Assembly (NCBI GenBank): GCA_029552545.1
Contig: JAKPDO010000017.1
Span: 62,001 to 126,000 of the forward strand
DNA from: Planctomycetota bacterium
GTDB taxonomy: Bacteria > Planctomycetota > Phycisphaerae > Sedimentisphaerales > Anaerohalosphaeraceae
DNA: 64,000 nt
Direction: 5' to 3'
Shown here: piece by piece, positions 23,518 to 30,590 of the stretch
How the letters are laid out: the number at the start of each line of letters is the position of its first letter
Position numbering within the stretch: position 1 is the first letter of the stretch
Notes under the pieces: generated by a model
What the model was told of the DNA's origin: nothing
The model's input: the letters and a program-made list of their open reading frames with translations, nothing else
Databases searched by the model: none
Made by a program: the position numbers and the translations under genes

Positions 23518-24993
23518 TTAATACTTTTTTCGAAAACGGGCCGTCGGGATATTCAGGATTTTTCGGTATTTGGCGACGGTGCGGCGGGCGATATTGCCCA
23601 TTCCCGCCTCGGCCAGTTTCTGACGCAGCTGGTCGTCGCTGAGCGGGTTGGATTTGTCCTCGCCGTCCACCAGCTCCTGCAGCTTGGCCTTCAGGGCGTC
23701 CCAGCTGCGTTCCTGTCCGCTTTCATCCTCCAGCCCGCCGCTGAAGAAACTGCGAAGCGGCAGAATGCCCTGCGGACACTGAACATATTTGCCCGCCACG
23801 GCACGCGAGACCGTTGCCACGTGGACGCCGACCTTCTCGGCTATCACAGACATCGGCAGCGGCTTTAAATACAGCGGGCCCTTTTCAAAGAAATCCCGCT
23901 GATAGTCCACGACGGCCTGCGCCACCTTCTGCAGCGTCTGGCGGCGCTGGGCAATCGCATCCATAAACCACTGGGCCGAACGGATGTTTTTCTGGAGAAA
24001 CTGCCGGGTTTGCTCATCAATGCGCCGGTTCCGGGCCATTTGCTGATAAAAGCGGTTGACCCGCAGATTCGGCAGGTCGGTTTCGACCAGCACCGCCCGG
24101 AATCCGCCGGACTCATCCGGCTCCACCAGAATGTCGGCGGTGATGGGGTGATTGTCATTGCGTCCGATCTGCAATCCCGGCGACAGGTCCATCTTGCTCA
24201 TCCGCTCAATGGCCTTGTTGACCTCCTCCAGGGAGCAGTTCATCTTTTTGGCAATCTGCGGCAGCCGGTTTTCAAGCAGTTCCTGCCAGTGATTTTCCAG
24301 AAGACGGATTTCAAAACTCCGGTCCTCCGGGCACTGCCGCAGCTGAATCAGAAGACACTCGCGGACATCCCGGGCCCCCACGCCCACCGGCTCCAGCTGC
24401 TGAACCAAACCGAGGGCCTGCTGAAGATGCTCGAGCGTGAAAGAAGACTTGTCTTTCTGATACAGCTGTTCCAGCGGAACCGTCAGATATCCTTTTTCAT
24501 CCAGATTGTCAATAATCTGCTCGCCGGCGGCTTTCACCTCTTCCGCGGCATCGACCAGGCGCCACTGGTCTTTCAGATATTCCTGAAGGGACTGGCCCGC
24601 CGCCGGGGTATTTTGGATGGCCTCCAGTTTCCGGTCCGGCTCCGACGGGTCGTACGCGCTGCGGCGGAAAAAATCCCCGTTGGAAATGTACTCTTCAAAC
24701 TCCTCATCCAAACTGTCCAGACGCTGAAAATCTTCCAGCCGGTCCGGGTCTTCCGAAACAACCATTTCTTTTTCCGGGAGGGGCTCCTCGGCTGTCTCCT
24801 GCGCCGGGGCGGCCTGTTCGGAGGTCTCTTCGACCCGTTCAAGAACCGGATTGCTGTTCAGTTCGGCCTCGATTTTTTCCTGAAGGGCCAGCAAAGGAAG
24901 CTGAAGCACTTCCATCGACTGAATCATCCGGGGAGCCAGCTTCATCCGCTGCTCCATCCGCATCTGGCCGCTGAGGTTCATCCGCATATTCAT
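23518..24993 (-). CDS. rpoN: RNA polymerase sigma-54 factor RpoN
   Basis: A 491-aa sigma-54. The N-terminal Gln-rich activator-interaction region is visible (KLAPRMIQSMEVLQLPLLAL, then LQEKIEAELNSNPVLE), followed by an acidic region, the core-binding domain (LQEYLKDQWR, VGARDVRECLLIQL), the HTH and the C-terminal RpoN box ARRTVAKYRK, which reads the -24 element. ATG 24993 is the start that begins with the conserved helix; the longer frame is unsupported. It is the last gene of the leftward SRP RNA-dnaX-recR-rpoN group, 98 nt after recR. Its enhancer-binding activators are not in this window. Confidence 0.95.
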   Translation of the reverse strand: MNMRMNLSGQMRMEQRMKLAPRMIQSMEVLQLPLLALQEKIEAELNSNPVLERVEETSEQAAPAQETAEEPLPEKEMVVSEDPDRLEDFQRLDSLDEEFEEYISNGDFFRRSAYDPSEPDRKLEAIQNTPAAGQSLQEYLKDQWRLVDAAEEVKAAGEQIIDNLDEKGYLTVPLEQLYQKDKSSFTLEHLQQALGLVQQLEPVGVGARDVRECLLIQLRQCPEDRSFEIRLLENHWQELLENRLPQIAKKMNCSLEEVNKAIERMSKMDLSPGLQIGRNDNHPITADILVEPDESGGFRAVLVETDLPNLRVNRFYQQMARNRRIDEQTRQFLQKNIRSAQWFMDAIAQRRQTLQKVAQAVVDYQRDFFEKGPLYLKPLPMSVIAEKVGVHVATVSRAVAGKYVQCPQGILPLRSFFSGGLEDESGQERSWDALKAKLQELVDGEDKSNPLSDDQLRQKLAEAGMGNIARRTVAKYRKILNIPTARFRKKY

Positions 24994-25091
24994 AGGCTGT
25001 TCCGTTGTCCAAATCAGGGGTTCCAAAAGCCGAACGAGTCCTATTGTACAAATCCTGTACCAGAAAGGCAAAAATTTTTCGCACGATTGCC

Positions 25092-25694
25092 CTAAAGCTC
25101 GCTGCGGCCGAGAATTGCATCCGCCAAAATGGTGCCGCTGGAGAACTCGATTGTGGAACCGCTCGGCAGACCTCTGGCCAGGCGGGTCACTTTAACGGAC
25201 AGCGGCGTCAGAAGCGAGCGGATATACAGAGCCGTGCCGTCACCTTCGAGGTTGGGATTGGTGGCCATCACAACTTCTTTGACGCCCCCCTGCCGAATGC
25301 GTTTGACCAGGGCATCGATGGTTAAGTCCGCCGGCTCAATGCCTTCCAGCGGGGCAATATGACCGTTAAGGACGTGGTAAACCCATTTGCAAAGCCCGGT
25401 TTTTTCGAGCATAATGATGTCTTTGGGCTGCTCGACGACGCAAATTGTGCTTTTGTCCCGCCGCGGGTCGCTGCAAATGCCGCAGACGTCCTCTTCAGAT
25501 AGATTGCAGCAGATGCGGCACTGACGAATGCTTTCCTTGACGTTTCGAATCGCCTCCGCCAGCGCCATCGCTTCGGTTTTGTCGGCTTTCAAAATGTGAA
25601 AGGCCAGCCGTTCGGCGGTTTTGGGGCCGATGCCGGGCAGTTTGCCGAACTGCTCAATCAAATCATTCAGACTTTTGGTATAAGCCGGATTCAT
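25092..25694 (-). CDS. recR: Recombination mediator RecR
   Basis: A 200-aa protein that with RecF and RecO loads RecA on gapped DNA. The order is: helix-hairpin-helix LPGIGPKTAERLAFHIL, the four-cysteine zinc finger CRICCNLSEEDVCGIC, the Toprim domain with CVVEQPKDI and ATNPNLEGDGTALY, and the C-terminal Walker-B-like TRLARGLPSGSTIEF. Length is normal. It starts inside the dnaX stop (ATGA at 25691-25694), the same dnaX-recR pairing seen in many bacteria. Confidence 0.97.
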   Translation of the reverse strand: MNPAYTKSLNDLIEQFGKLPGIGPKTAERLAFHILKADKTEAMALAEAIRNVKESIRQCRICCNLSEEDVCGICSDPRRDKSTICVVEQPKDIIMLEKTGLCKWVYHVLNGHIAPLEGIEPADLTIDALVKRIRQGGVKEVVMATNPNLEGDGTALYIRSLLTPLSVKVTRLARGLPSGSTIEFSSGTILADAILGRSEL

Positions 25695-27415
25695 TCTTCA
25701 GACTCCATCGGTTCCGCTCCGCTTTCTTCGAGGGTTTCGTCTTCAGACTCTTGCTTTGATTCCTCTTCGGAAGCGGGCAGCTCGACGATTTCCGTCGGGG
25801 TAGCATTCAGCTCCTTCAAAATCATCTGGACTTGGGGGTCATCGAGGGCCTCAATACGCTGCTGACGTGTCGCCGGGACTGCCGCAGGGGCGGCCTTCGG
25901 TGCGGGCCGGACATTCGTCTCGCCGGACAGTTCAAAACGGACTGTCAGCCGGCTGCCGAAAAAGTCCTGCAGAGCCCTCTGGATTTCCTCATGCCGTTTC
26001 CGGCAGAACTCGGCGGCGAAAAGAACGCTCGACGAAAAACGAAGGGCCAGAACAGAGTCGGCAAATCCGGCCACGGTCCCCTGTGTCAGGTAATTGGCCA
26101 GGATGCCGTTCCGCTGTGCCAAAGCGGCCAAAAACTCCTTCCATCGACCCTTTATAGCTGCCTCCGTCAGAGGACCATTCGAAAGTTCCGCAGGGACCGA
26201 ACGGGGTTGGGATGGCGCAGGCGGAGGGCTTCCGGCTGCTAAGTTAGGGAGCGGAGCGTTTTTTTTTATGTCGGAGACCGCAGCCGGCTGCCCCTGTGCC
26301 AGCTGGTCCAGGCCGATAAAATGCTCACTGAGGGCCAGCCGCAAAAGCGACGCCTCCAGCAGATAGCGTGCCGATTCGCTGTTGCGAATCATCCAGCGAA
26401 GCCGCTCGAGGGCGGTCACCGCGTAAATCAGCCCCGGAAGGTCAAACAAATCCCCCAGCCCAGCCAGCGTCTTTTTTTCCGCCTCGGTGAGAATCAGGAT
26501 GCCGCTGTCCGCTCCGGCGGCCTTGAGCACCATCAGGTCGCGAAAGAGCTCAATCAGGGCATCACAAATCGTCACCGGCATTTGGCCCATCTCCAGCAGC
26601 CGGGCCGCCTCCGCCAGAACACCCGGGGCGCTGTGGGAGGCAATCTGTTCCGCCAGCTTCAGCAGGTGCCGGCGGTCCGTCCGCCCCATGCACTCCATCA
26701 GCATCGCCACCGTCAGCGGACGCTGACCGACACTGAGCAGCTGATCGAGCAGACTGAGCGCATCCCGCATTGAACCGTTGGCCAGCCGCGCCAGATGAAC
26801 CAGCAAATCTTCTTCGTACTCAACCTGTTCCTGCTGAAGGATTTTGCGCAGCTGCGCCGTGATGGTCTGCGCATTCATTGCCGCAAAATCAAACCGCTGG
26901 CAGCGGGACTGAATCGTCGGCAGAACCTTATTGGGCTCTGTCGTGGCAAAAATGAATTTTACATAGTCCGGCGGCTCCTCCAGAATCTTCAGCAGCGCGT
27001 TAAAGGCGCTGGACGTGAGCATATGCACTTCATCGATGATGTAGATTTTGAAGCGCGCCCGGGCCGGCCGGTAAATGGCGTTGGCAATCAGCTCCCGAAC
27101 ATGCTCGACCTTGTTGTTGGAGGCCCCGTCAATCTCAATCACATCGATATCATCGCCGGTATGAATCGACCGGCAGCTGTCGCACTCCAGACACGGGTGA
27201 ACCGTCGGTTCCTTGGATTTCAGGCAATTCAGCGATTTGGCCAGGATGCGGGCCATCGTGGTTTTGCCCACCCCCCGGGTGCCGGTAAACAGATACGCAT
27301 GGGCCACCCGCCCGGACAAGATGGCGTTTTTGAGGGTTTGCGCAACGGCTTCCTGCCCGACTACATCGTCAAAGGTCTGCGAGCGGTACCGTCTTGCCAA
27401 AACCGTATAAGCCAT
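25691..27415 (-). CDS. dnaX: DNA polymerase III subunit gamma/tau
   Basis: A 574-aa clamp-loader ATPase. Seen: N-terminal ARRYRSQTFDDVVGQ, Walker A GTRGVGKTTMARI, zinc cysteines between NCLKSKE and CLECDSC, Walker B with IYIIDEVHML, the SRCQRFDF arginine-finger motif (SRC), domain III, a Pro/Ala-rich linker, and a tau-type C-terminal domain ending in an acidic tail. Codons 383-386 (ATA AAA AAA AAC) contain a run of nine A. In both alternative frames after the run a stop follows within ten codons, giving a predicted gamma-like product of about 390 aa. Located right after the SRP RNA gene and coupled to recR. Confidence 0.96.
   Translation of the reverse strand: MAYTVLARRYRSQTFDDVVGQEAVAQTLKNAILSGRVAHAYLFTGTRGVGKTTMARILAKSLNCLKSKEPTVHPCLECDSCRSIHTGDDIDVIEIDGASNNKVEHVRELIANAIYRPARARFKIYIIDEVHMLTSSAFNALLKILEEPPDYVKFIFATTEPNKVLPTIQSRCQRFDFAAMNAQTITAQLRKILQQEQVEYEEDLLVHLARLANGSMRDALSLLDQLLSVGQRPLTVAMLMECMGRTDRRHLLKLAEQIASHSAPGVLAEAARLLEMGQMPVTICDALIELFRDLMVLKAAGADSGILILTEAEKKTLAGLGDLFDLPGLIYAVTALERLRWMIRNSESARYLLEASLLRLALSEHFIGLDQLAQGQPAAVSDIKKNAPLPNLAAGSPPPAPSQPRSVPAELSNGPLTEAAIKGRWKEFLAALAQRNGILANYLTQGTVAGFADSVLALRFSSSVLFAAEFCRKRHEEIQRALQDFFGSRLTVRFELSGETNVRPAPKAAPAAVPATRQQRIEALDDPQVQMILKELNATPTEIVELPASEEESKQESEDETLEESGAEPMESEE
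26259..26267 (-). other. A9 slippage site inside dnaX
   Basis: Nine consecutive A on the coding strand, just after the ATPase domains. Insertion of one A or a -1 ribosomal shift gives KKKRSAP then TAA; loss of one A gives KKTLRSLT then TAG. In Thermus thermophilus a nine-A run in dnaX causes transcriptional slippage that produces gamma; here function is inferred from that parallel. Confidence 0.5.
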
Positions 27416-27460
27416 CCGATTCTCCTGCCTGTTTCTTCATCGATGTGAAGACCAAAAAAG

Positions 27461-27559
27461 GTGGCCGGGTTTGCCATACACAGCCCCGCTGCCGCTTAGG
27501 GCTGCTCGGTTCCCCGCCTGACCCGGTTCACGCGCGGTGCTTGCATGGGGCCCGACCAC
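27461..27559 (-). ncRNA. ffs: Signal recognition particle RNA (4.5S type)
   Basis: About 99 nt on the minus strand. The ends pair (GTGGTCGGG with CCCGGCCAC), and the domain IV hairpin that binds Ffh is clear: CCGGGTCAGG, an asymmetric loop GCGGGGAACCGAGCAGCC, and downstream pairing. A T-run (27458-27453) follows the 3' end as a terminator. It lies 45 nt upstream of dnaX, as scr does in Bacillus. Confidence 0.9.
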
Positions 27560-27740
27560 AAAAAAACATTTTTGGATGAGCCCCTTCTTATTTCAAGGGC
27601 CCTTCTACTATAAAGACCCGACGGCAAAATTTCCACAAAAAACAAGTTTCCCGAAACACTTTTCCGGACTACAATACCCTCACTCGGAAGCCGATGGGCA
27701 GGGAGGTTGAAAAACCCGGGAAAACTGGAGGTGTTTTGGT

Positions 27741-27923
27741 ATGAAAGTTCGAATTGAAGACAATTGCACGGCGTGCGGTTTGTGTGTCAATACCTGTCCG
27801 GAAGTCTTCACGATGGGGCAGGATAAGGCAGAAGTCCTGGTCGAGACAGTGCCGCCGATGTATGAAGAGGCGGTCGAGCAGGCCGCCGACGAGTGTCCCG
27901 TCGAAGCCATCATTGTCGAATAA
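27741..27923 (+). CDS. Single [4Fe-4S] ferredoxin
   Basis: A 60-aa electron carrier. Cysteine ligands are in CTACGLCVNTCP near the N-terminus (C-x2-C-x2-C) with the fourth ligand in DECPVEAI near the C-terminus; the extra cysteine in VNTCP could pair in a disulfide or be free. Only one cluster is possible, as in the monocluster ferredoxins of Desulfovibrio and Thermotoga. GGAGGT lies 8 nt before ATG 27741. It stands alone, divergent from the SRP RNA-dnaX group and convergent with proC. Its partner is unknown; a radical SAM or oxidoreductase partner is possible. Confidence 0.9.
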   Translation: MKVRIEDNCTACGLCVNTCPEVFTMGQDKAEVLVETVPPMYEEAVEQAADECPVEAIIVE

Positions 27924-27932
27924 TCTCCGCTT

Positions 27933-28748
27933 TCAGGCCGACAATTCTCTGGAACGCCGGGCCGCCGCCAAAAGGGCCTGCCGCACCATCGGACCGAAAG
28001 AATACTCCCCGAAAACCTTCAGGGCCGCTTCCGTTGTCCCTCCCGGCGAAGTCACCTTTTTTCGCAGGATATCCGGTGTTTCTCCCCGGCCGGCGGCCTC
28101 CTCCGCCAGAAGTGCCGCCCCTTTGGCTGTCTGAAGAACAAGGGCTCGGGCGGTCGCCTCATCCAGCCCCAGCTCCGCGGCGGCCTTGAGCATTTCCTCC
28201 ATCAGCAGGAAAAAGTACGCCGGCCCCGACCCGCTGACCGCTGTGACGGCATCGAGCAGCTCCTCTTGTTCGGCGACAACCGCTTTTCCGACCGATTCAA
28301 ATATCCGAAGGGCCTCCTGCATCTGCTCCGGCAAGGCCCCCGCATTATACAGGGCGCTGGCTCCCGCAGAAACCATAGCCGGTGTATTGGGCATCACCCG
28401 GATAATCGGATTCTGAGGCAGAAACGAGCGGATTTTGGCCGTCCGAATGCCGGCGGCAATCGAAATCACAAGCACTCCGCGGCGGATACTGTCAGCAATC
28501 TCCTTCAGAACAGCGGCCATCTGCTGGGGTTTGACGGCCAGAATCAGAATGTCGGCTTTTCCGGCCGCCGCCCGATTGTCTGCCGACGTGTGAACCCCGT
28601 AGGTCTGCCGCAGAAATTCCAGCCGTTCCGCAAGGACATCCGAAACCCAAATCTGCTCCGGCCGATATATCTTCTGCTGCAAAAGCCCTTTCAGAAGGGC
28701 TTGAGCCATATTTCCCCCGCCGATGAATCCGAGTGTTTTCTTCTGCAT
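27933..28748 (-). CDS. proC: Pyrroline-5-carboxylate reductase
   Basis: A 271-aa enzyme that reduces 1-pyrroline-5-carboxylate to proline with NAD(P)H. The Rossmann loop is FIGGGNMAQALLKGLL at the N-terminus, followed by ILAVKPQQMAAVL, the VMPNTPAMVSAGASAL segment and the signature GSGPAYFFLLMEEM with TSPGGTTEAAL in the C-terminal dimerisation domain. GAAAGG precedes ATG 28748. The stop is 10 nt from that of the convergent ferredoxin gene. Confidence 0.96.
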   Translation of the reverse strand: MQKKTLGFIGGGNMAQALLKGLLQQKIYRPEQIWVSDVLAERLEFLRQTYGVHTSADNRAAAGKADILILAVKPQQMAAVLKEIADSIRRGVLVISIAAGIRTAKIRSFLPQNPIIRVMPNTPAMVSAGASALYNAGALPEQMQEALRIFESVGKAVVAEQEELLDAVTAVSGSGPAYFFLLMEEMLKAAAELGLDEATARALVLQTAKGAALLAEEAAGRGETPDILRKKVTSPGGTTEAALKVFGEYSFGPMVRQALLAAARRSRELSA

Positions 28749-28796
28749 TTTGTCGGCCTTTCTCTATCCGAACAATTTTTGGGATTATTGTATGCA

Positions 28797-30437
28797 TCAG
28801 CCGGTCAGCAAGTCAAACTGTTCCGGACTGAGCGTCCGCCGGAGCTTCTGGAGGGCCTGCAGTTCAATCTGGCGGACCCGCTCCTTGCTCAGCCCCAGCA
28901 CATCTCCGATTTCCTTGAGCGTCTTGGGCTTGGGGGGAATGACTCCCTCACTGAGGGGAAACCGGTTCAGCACAACAAACCGCTCTCGCTCATCCAGCTC
29001 CCGTTCAATAATATCCCGCAGACTGCGCTGGGCCTGTTCGACGGCCCCAAAATCCGGTGCAGCCTTTCCTTCCGACGGCTGGGCCACGCGGGACAAATCC
29101 GACCCCCCGGCTCGGTCCGGACGGGCGGCCTCGGCAGGGATGCGGCGGGCAAAATCCTTGGCAATCGCCAGAGCCGCATACGTGCTGAAACGATAGCCCT
29201 TGGTGTAATCAAATTTTTCCAGAGCCGCCATCAGCGACAGATTCCCCTCTCCCACCAAATCCCCGACGGAAGCCCCGAACTGACTGTGTCTGCCCGCCAC
29301 CCGAATCACCAGCGGCATATTCACCTGCAGGAGGAAATGCTGGGTCTGCTCGGCCAAAGCCAGACAGTCTTCAATTCGGCGCAGCTGCCGGCTGGATGGA
29401 TGAGCCGGCTGAATCTGCGACCGTTCCGTGAATGCCAGGTATTTCAAATAATTGTACCGTCGAAACAGCGCCGTCTCCTCCGCTCGGCTCAGCACCGAAG
29501 GAGGGGCCGCCGAAAGGTCTTTCAAGAGAGCATCCGTCGATTCAACGATTGTGCGGTACGCATCCGGAGCGTGAAAGTCCGGGCTGTCCACATACTCCAG
29601 TTTCAGCCCGAGCAGTTCTTTGGCCCGCTGCTGATTAATGATTCGATGAACAGAGCTGCAGCTTAACCCAAACCGCTCCATCAGCTGCCGAACCGGCGTC
29701 TTCTGCTTATAAAGTTTGTACAGGGCGGCACGGTCTTTGGGACTCAGACGGCCGAACGGTCGGGCAAATACGGCCTTTTCCGGAAACTGCCGGTCATGTT
29801 CAGCCAAAATCAACCGCACCGTCTCCCGTGCCCTCCCGATGCGCCGGGCAACCTCCTGCAAAATCGGCTCTTTCGCACGGGTCGGCTTTGCCTTTTGCAG
29901 CTGTACCGCCAGGTCAATCACGGTTTGCTTTTCTTTCTCACTAAGCCGGGAAAATTCTTTTGCCCTCGCAAGCCGGTCCGGATGAGAGGAAACAAACTGA
30001 TTGACAGCAGACTCCGGAAATGCCAATCGTCTGCGCCCATCCGGAAAAAGGCAGTGTTTCCCCAGAAGCCCCTGCTTCTGCCAGCGCCGAACCGTTTTAC
30101 CGGAGACGGAAAACCGCTGGGCCAATTGAGAAACGGTATAGAGCGGCTCGTTTTGTTCGGCAGCGGACAGCTCCATCCGGCGGCTCAGCTGCATCGAAAA
30201 AATCCGCAGGTCATCCAGAATCCGTCGCCCGGGAATCAAAAGGTCCGCAAGAGGCCCATGGACCCGCCGTCCGCTGAGCCGAAAGACAATGAAATCGAAC
30301 GGATACTCTTTACGCGGGTCTAAAAGAAGGAGAAGTTTTTCTATATTATCCAGAATCTTCTTCTGCTCCCGACGGGAGACCTTCTGAAAAGGTTCCAAAA
30401 ATTGACGCAGGGCTGGGTGTTGAATCTGTATTGCCAT
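28797..30437 (-). CDS. Sigma-70 family factor with three N-terminal HTH segments
   Basis: A 546-aa regulator. C-terminal half: region 1.2-like LSRAEETALFRRYNYLKYLAF (about 316-336), region 2 (372-425) with VGDLVGEGNLSLMAALEKFD and KGYRFSTYA, and region 4 (505-535) with TLKEIGDVLGLSKERVRQIE. After FSTYA the usual WWIRQAI, with the tryptophans that melt the -10 element, is replaced by ALAIAKDFA, and region 3 is short. N-terminal half: a MerR-like HTH (YTVSQLAQRFSVSGKTVRRW, about 100-119) and two more HTH-like segments near 195-212 and 249-268. This order is unlike RpoD, RpoS, FliA or ECF factors. The start at 30437 lacks a clear ribosome site. Divergent from the ETF operon. Confidence 0.8.
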   Translation of the reverse strand: MAIQIQHPALRQFLEPFQKVSRREQKKILDNIEKLLLLLDPRKEYPFDFIVFRLSGRRVHGPLADLLIPGRRILDDLRIFSMQLSRRMELSAAEQNEPLYTVSQLAQRFSVSGKTVRRWQKQGLLGKHCLFPDGRRRLAFPESAVNQFVSSHPDRLARAKEFSRLSEKEKQTVIDLAVQLQKAKPTRAKEPILQEVARRIGRARETVRLILAEHDRQFPEKAVFARPFGRLSPKDRAALYKLYKQKTPVRQLMERFGLSCSSVHRIINQQRAKELLGLKLEYVDSPDFHAPDAYRTIVESTDALLKDLSAAPPSVLSRAEETALFRRYNYLKYLAFTERSQIQPAHPSSRQLRRIEDCLALAEQTQHFLLQVNMPLVIRVAGRHSQFGASVGDLVGEGNLSLMAALEKFDYTKGYRFSTYAALAIAKDFARRIPAEAARPDRAGGSDLSRVAQPSEGKAAPDFGAVEQAQRSLRDIIERELDERERFVVLNRFPLSEGVIPPKPKTLKEIGDVLGLSKERVRQIELQALQKLRRTLSPEQFDLLTG

Positions 30438-30473
30438 AAAAGGAATTATGGAGTCTGTAAAGAAACAAGGCAA

Positions 30474-30503
30474 GGGGTTTCCCTCCAGCTGAAGGAAAAC
30501 CCC
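30474..30503. repeat. Inverted repeat between the sigma factor and ETF genes
   Basis: GGGGTTT (30474-30480) pairs with AAACCCC (30497-30503), with three further inner pairs after one mismatch. It lies between the two divergent starts and just before the rightward promoter. It could be an operator or a leader hairpin; it is not at the end of any gene. Confidence 0.5.
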
Positions 30504-30516
30504 AAGCTGTTTTTCA

Positions 30517-30544
30517 TTGACCGATGAGACAACGTTGATAAGAT
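30517..30544 (+). promoter_or_regulatory. Candidate promoter of the ETF operon
   Basis: TTGACC (30517-30522), 16-nt spacer, TAAGAT (30539-30544), about 47 nt before the start codon. The same spacing and -10 occur before waaA at 63366. Confidence 0.5.
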
Positions 30545-30590
30545 AAGGCGGTTTTTGATGGGTCTTTTAGGTCAGTGATAACGGGGATTC

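Noticed and set aside
24010..25095. A 361-aa rightward open frame
   Set aside because: Antisense to rpoN, which is certain from its RpoN box and region I.
28266..29666. A 466-aa rightward open frame
   Set aside because: Spans the complement of proC and the sigma factor gene; no domain seen.
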